NCBI GenBank assembly: GCA_014867205.1
Contig: WGUO01000009.1
Coordinates: forward strand, 35,553-99,552
Direction of reading: 5' to 3'
DNA length: 64,000 nucleotides
Source of the DNA: Muribaculaceae bacterium
GTDB lineage: Bacteria > Bacteroidota > Bacteroidia > Bacteroidales > Muribaculaceae
Shown here: one piece after another, positions 62,192-64,000 of the stretch
How positions within the stretch are numbered: the stretch's first letter is position 1
How the letters are laid out: the number at the start of each line of letters is the position of its first letter
Position numbers and translations under genes: made by a program
Notes under the pieces: model-generated
The model's input: only the letters and a program-made list of their open reading frames with translations
Database searches by the model: none
Told to the model about the DNA's origin: nothing

Positions 62192-63400
62192 CTACATCTG
62201 CTCGTAGTCCTTGGCGAGGCCACCGGTTCCCGTCTCCTTATAGAGAGAGGGGAGGTCGTGGCCTGTTTCTTTCATGACCTGGATGAGCTTGTCGAAACTG
62301 ACGCGATGTACACCATCGGTGAAGCTTGCGTAGATGTTGGCGTCAAGGGCGCGAGCGGCGGCATAGGCGTTGCGCTCGATGCATGGAATCTGGACAAGTC
62401 CGCACACCGGGTCGCAAGTCATGCCGAGGTGATGCTCGAGGCCCATCTCTGCCGCATACTCGATCTGTGCGGCGCTGCCGCCGAACAGCTGGCTGGCTGC
62501 CGCCGCAGCCATGGCGCATGCCACGCCAACCTCGCCCTGACAGCCTACGTCGGCGCCCGAGATGCTGGCGTTGTGCTTAACGATGTTGCCCACAAGTCCT
62601 GCAGTGGCAAGCGCGTGAAGCATCTGCTCCTCCGGGAAATTGCGGCTTTTCCACAGATGGTATAGCACCCCCGGCACGACACCGCTCGAGCCGCAGGTAG
62701 GCGCCGTAACAATCACGCCGCCCGAGGCATTCTCCTCACTCACGGCCAGGGCATAGGCGAACACGAGTCCGCGGCTCTTCAGGTTGTCGCGGTATCCTCC
62801 CGCCTTCACATAATAGTTCAGGGCCTTGCGCTTCAGGTTGAGGGGGCCGGGCAGGCGTCCCTCGCGGTTGATGCCGCGCTCGACAGCCGCCTTCATGGCC
62901 TCCCACACCTCGCGCAGGTAGTCATATATGCCGGGGCCCTCGCAGTGCTCCACATACTCCCAATAGCAATGGCCCGTGCGCTCGCAGTAGTTCATGATCT
63001 CGGTCATGGAGTTCATGTTATAGATCTCGCCTGAACCCTCACGCTCCATCCCCTCGTATTCGAGGGCACCGCCCCCGACTGAGAAGACTGTCCACTCATC
63101 CTCGGGGAATCCGGCGGAATTGAGCGTGGCGAACTTCATGCCGTTGGGATGGTAGGGCAGGAATACATCCGGTTTCCATACTATGTTGACCGGAACGTTA
63201 GCGCGTGAGAGCACATCGATTATGGCCTCGTCGGTCATATGCCCCTTGCCGGTTGCGGCCAGGCTGCCGTAGAGGGTGACTTCGAAAGCCTTGGCACCGA
63301 CGTGTCGGGCGAGAAACATCTCGGCAGCCTTGCGCGGCCCCATCGTATGCGACGACGACGGTCCGGTGCCGATTCGGTATAGTTCCCTTATAGATTTCAT
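62192..63400 (-). CDS. sdaA: L-serine ammonia-lyase (single-chain, Fe-S type)
   Basis: The 402-residue enzyme has the beta domain at the start (RIGTGPSSSHTMGPRKAAEMF, with the SSSHT substrate loop) and the alpha domain (TAPTCGSSGVVPGVL, GNIVKHNASISGADVGCQGEVGVACAMAA, HHLGMTCDPVCGLVQIPCIERNAYAA) with the Cys residues that hold the 4Fe-4S cluster. It deaminates L-serine to pyruvate and ammonia. Length is typical of the fused Bacteroidales form. Confidence 0.93.
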   Translation of the reverse strand: MKSIRELYRIGTGPSSSHTMGPRKAAEMFLARHVGAKAFEVTLYGSLAATGKGHMTDEAIIDVLSRANVPVNIVWKPDVFLPYHPNGMKFATLNSAGFPEDEWTVFSVGGGALEYEGMEREGSGEIYNMNSMTEIMNYCERTGHCYWEYVEHCEGPGIYDYLREVWEAMKAAVERGINREGRLPGPLNLKRKALNYYVKAGGYRDNLKSRGLVFAYALAVSEENASGGVIVTAPTCGSSGVVPGVLYHLWKSRNFPEEQMLHALATAGLVGNIVKHNASISGADVGCQGEVGVACAMAAAAASQLFGGSAAQIEYAAEMGLEHHLGMTCDPVCGLVQIPCIERNAYAAARALDANIYASFTDGVHRVSFDKLIQVMKETGHDLPSLYKETGTGGLAKDYEQM

Positions 63401-63460
63401 GGTTCAAAATATTATGGTGTGCAGACTGCATGGCGCGATTCGAGAATCACGCGCCATCAG

Positions 63461-64000
63461 TCAGACAAAAAAGTAATATGCGATCACAACTGCCGCCACG
63501 GCACCTGTGATGTCTGCCAGCAGCGCGTAGCCGGCGGCGTAGCGTGTCTTCGAGACGCCCACCGATCCGAAATAGACGGCGAGGATGTAGAACGTCGTGT
63601 CGGTCGAGCCCCGCACCGCTGCAGCTAACTTGCTGACAAACGCGTCTGGTCCGTTGGCCTTCATGACGTCGAGCATCATGGCGCAGCTTCCGCTGCCGCT
63701 CAGTGGCTTCATCAGCATCGTCGGCAGCGCGCCGACCCACTGCGTGTCAAAGCCCAGCCAGCCGACAAACTGCTCGACCCACGAGGTGAATATGTCGAGT
63801 GCCCCCGAGGCGCGGAACATGCCGATCGCCACGAGAATCGCCACCAGATAGGGTATGATCATCACGGCGGTCTTGAAGCCTTCCTTGGCGCCTTCGATGA
63901 AGACGTCGTAGACGCGCAGACGTTTCCGGATGCCGGCTCCGATGAAGGCCATGATGACGCAGAACAGTATCACGTTGGCCGCGAAGGTGCTGTAAAGCTG
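63461..64000 (-). CDS. SpmA/SpmB-like nucleoside-recognition membrane protein, 5'-truncated by window edge
   Basis: The frame is open to the right edge (QLYSTFAANVILFCV...). The visible ~178 residues are the SpmB-like half: EGAKEGFKTAVMIIPYLVAILVAIGMFRASGALDI, LPTMLMKPLSGSGSCAMMLDVM, VRGSTDTTFYILAVYFGSVGV and a last helix. In Bacteroidales SpmA and SpmB are often fused in one ~400-residue membrane protein. The role outside sporulation is unclear; nucleoside-recognition gates suggest transport. Confidence 0.85.
   Translation of the reverse strand, partial: QLYSTFAANVILFCVIMAFIGAGIRKRLRVYDVFIEGAKEGFKTAVMIIPYLVAILVAIGMFRASGALDIFTSWVEQFVGWLGFDTQWVGALPTMLMKPLSGSGSCAMMLDVMKANGPDAFVSKLAAAVRGSTDTTFYILAVYFGSVGVSKTRYAAGYALLADITGAVAAVVIAYYFFV

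Overview
The window looks like a chromosome segment of a gut Bacteroidales, most likely a Muribaculaceae-type organism. The reasons are: repeated Bacteroidetes-type promoters (TTTG, about 20 nt, TAnnTTTG); short leaders without strong Shine-Dalgarno sites; FimB/Mfa2-type and fimbrillin-like lipoproteins; GLUG-repeat lipoproteins; a TonB receptor with a carboxypeptidase-regulatory-like N-terminus; and C-terminal LQGVRV...NGVYI tails. The assignment is an inference from protein families, not from a marker gene.

Region 1 (1-8.1 kb) is an accessory, defence and toxin-rich stretch. It holds the 3' part of a McrC-like (DUF2357/PD-(D/E)xK) nuclease, a membrane protein, two overlapping Fic genes (one VbhA-like/HTH fusion with a variant motif, one canonical), a PH-domain membrane protein, a hipB-hipA pair split by a four-helix-bundle (S23/IVP-like) gene inside 27-bp inverted repeats, and a possible GIY-YIG-like protein. 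Region 2 (8.2-14.3 kb, mostly minus strand) has a DnaJ-zinc-finger-like lipoprotein and an uptake-type operon of TonB receptor, beta-helix lipoprotein and purple-acid-phosphatase-like enzyme. The first two of these three genes each carry one in-frame stop. Region 3 (14.5-20.1 kb) has a split ThrE-type amino-acid exporter with a LysR regulator, an AlkD-like repair protein, and an NTF2-like/HxlR/HAD module bracketed by two inverted 186-bp MITE-like elements.

Region 4 (20.1-32.4 kb) is again accessory: a decayed AlbA-type ATP-binding gene, a superfamily 1 helicase, DUF6155, a tripartite HipB/HipS/HipT-like operon with two matching operators and a divergent 52-codon gene, an operon of one unknown protein and two metallophosphoesterases, an alcohol dehydrogenase, an orphan VbhA-like domain, a RhuM fragment and an IS5-type element. 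Region 5 (32.5-39 kb) has a FAD/Fe-S D-lactate dehydrogenase-type enzyme, a secreted protein, a YgbA-like protein, a third HipBA pair and a cupin.

Region 6 (39-52.4 kb) is a surface-structure locus: two giant GLUG lipoproteins transcribed away from a fimbrial operon (DUF3575 OmpA-like protein, FimB/Mfa2-like protein and two fimbrillin-like lipoproteins). The first ~310 residues of the two fimbrillin-like genes are encoded by practically identical DNA, while their C-terminal parts differ completely. Region 7 (52.4-64 kb) is mostly housekeeping: tRNA-Gly(CCC), a PepSY-like protein, a bile-acid:sodium-type symporter, an FMN/4Fe-4S membrane protein, a flavodoxin-like reductase, an ECF sigma factor, SemiSWEET, a short DXS paralogue, a GNAT, a thioredoxin, a C39-like/VKOR fusion with a 54-codon ORF behind it, L-serine dehydratase and the end of a SpmAB-type membrane protein.

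The best candidates for something undescribed are the inverted-repeat four-helix-bundle cassette sitting exactly between hipB and hipA; the HipBST module with its divergent small gene; the constant-5'/variable-3' fimbrillin pair; the MITE-bracketed regulator module; and the degenerate C39-VKOR/thioredoxin/small-peptide operon. No CRISPR array, rRNA or reverse transcriptase was seen.
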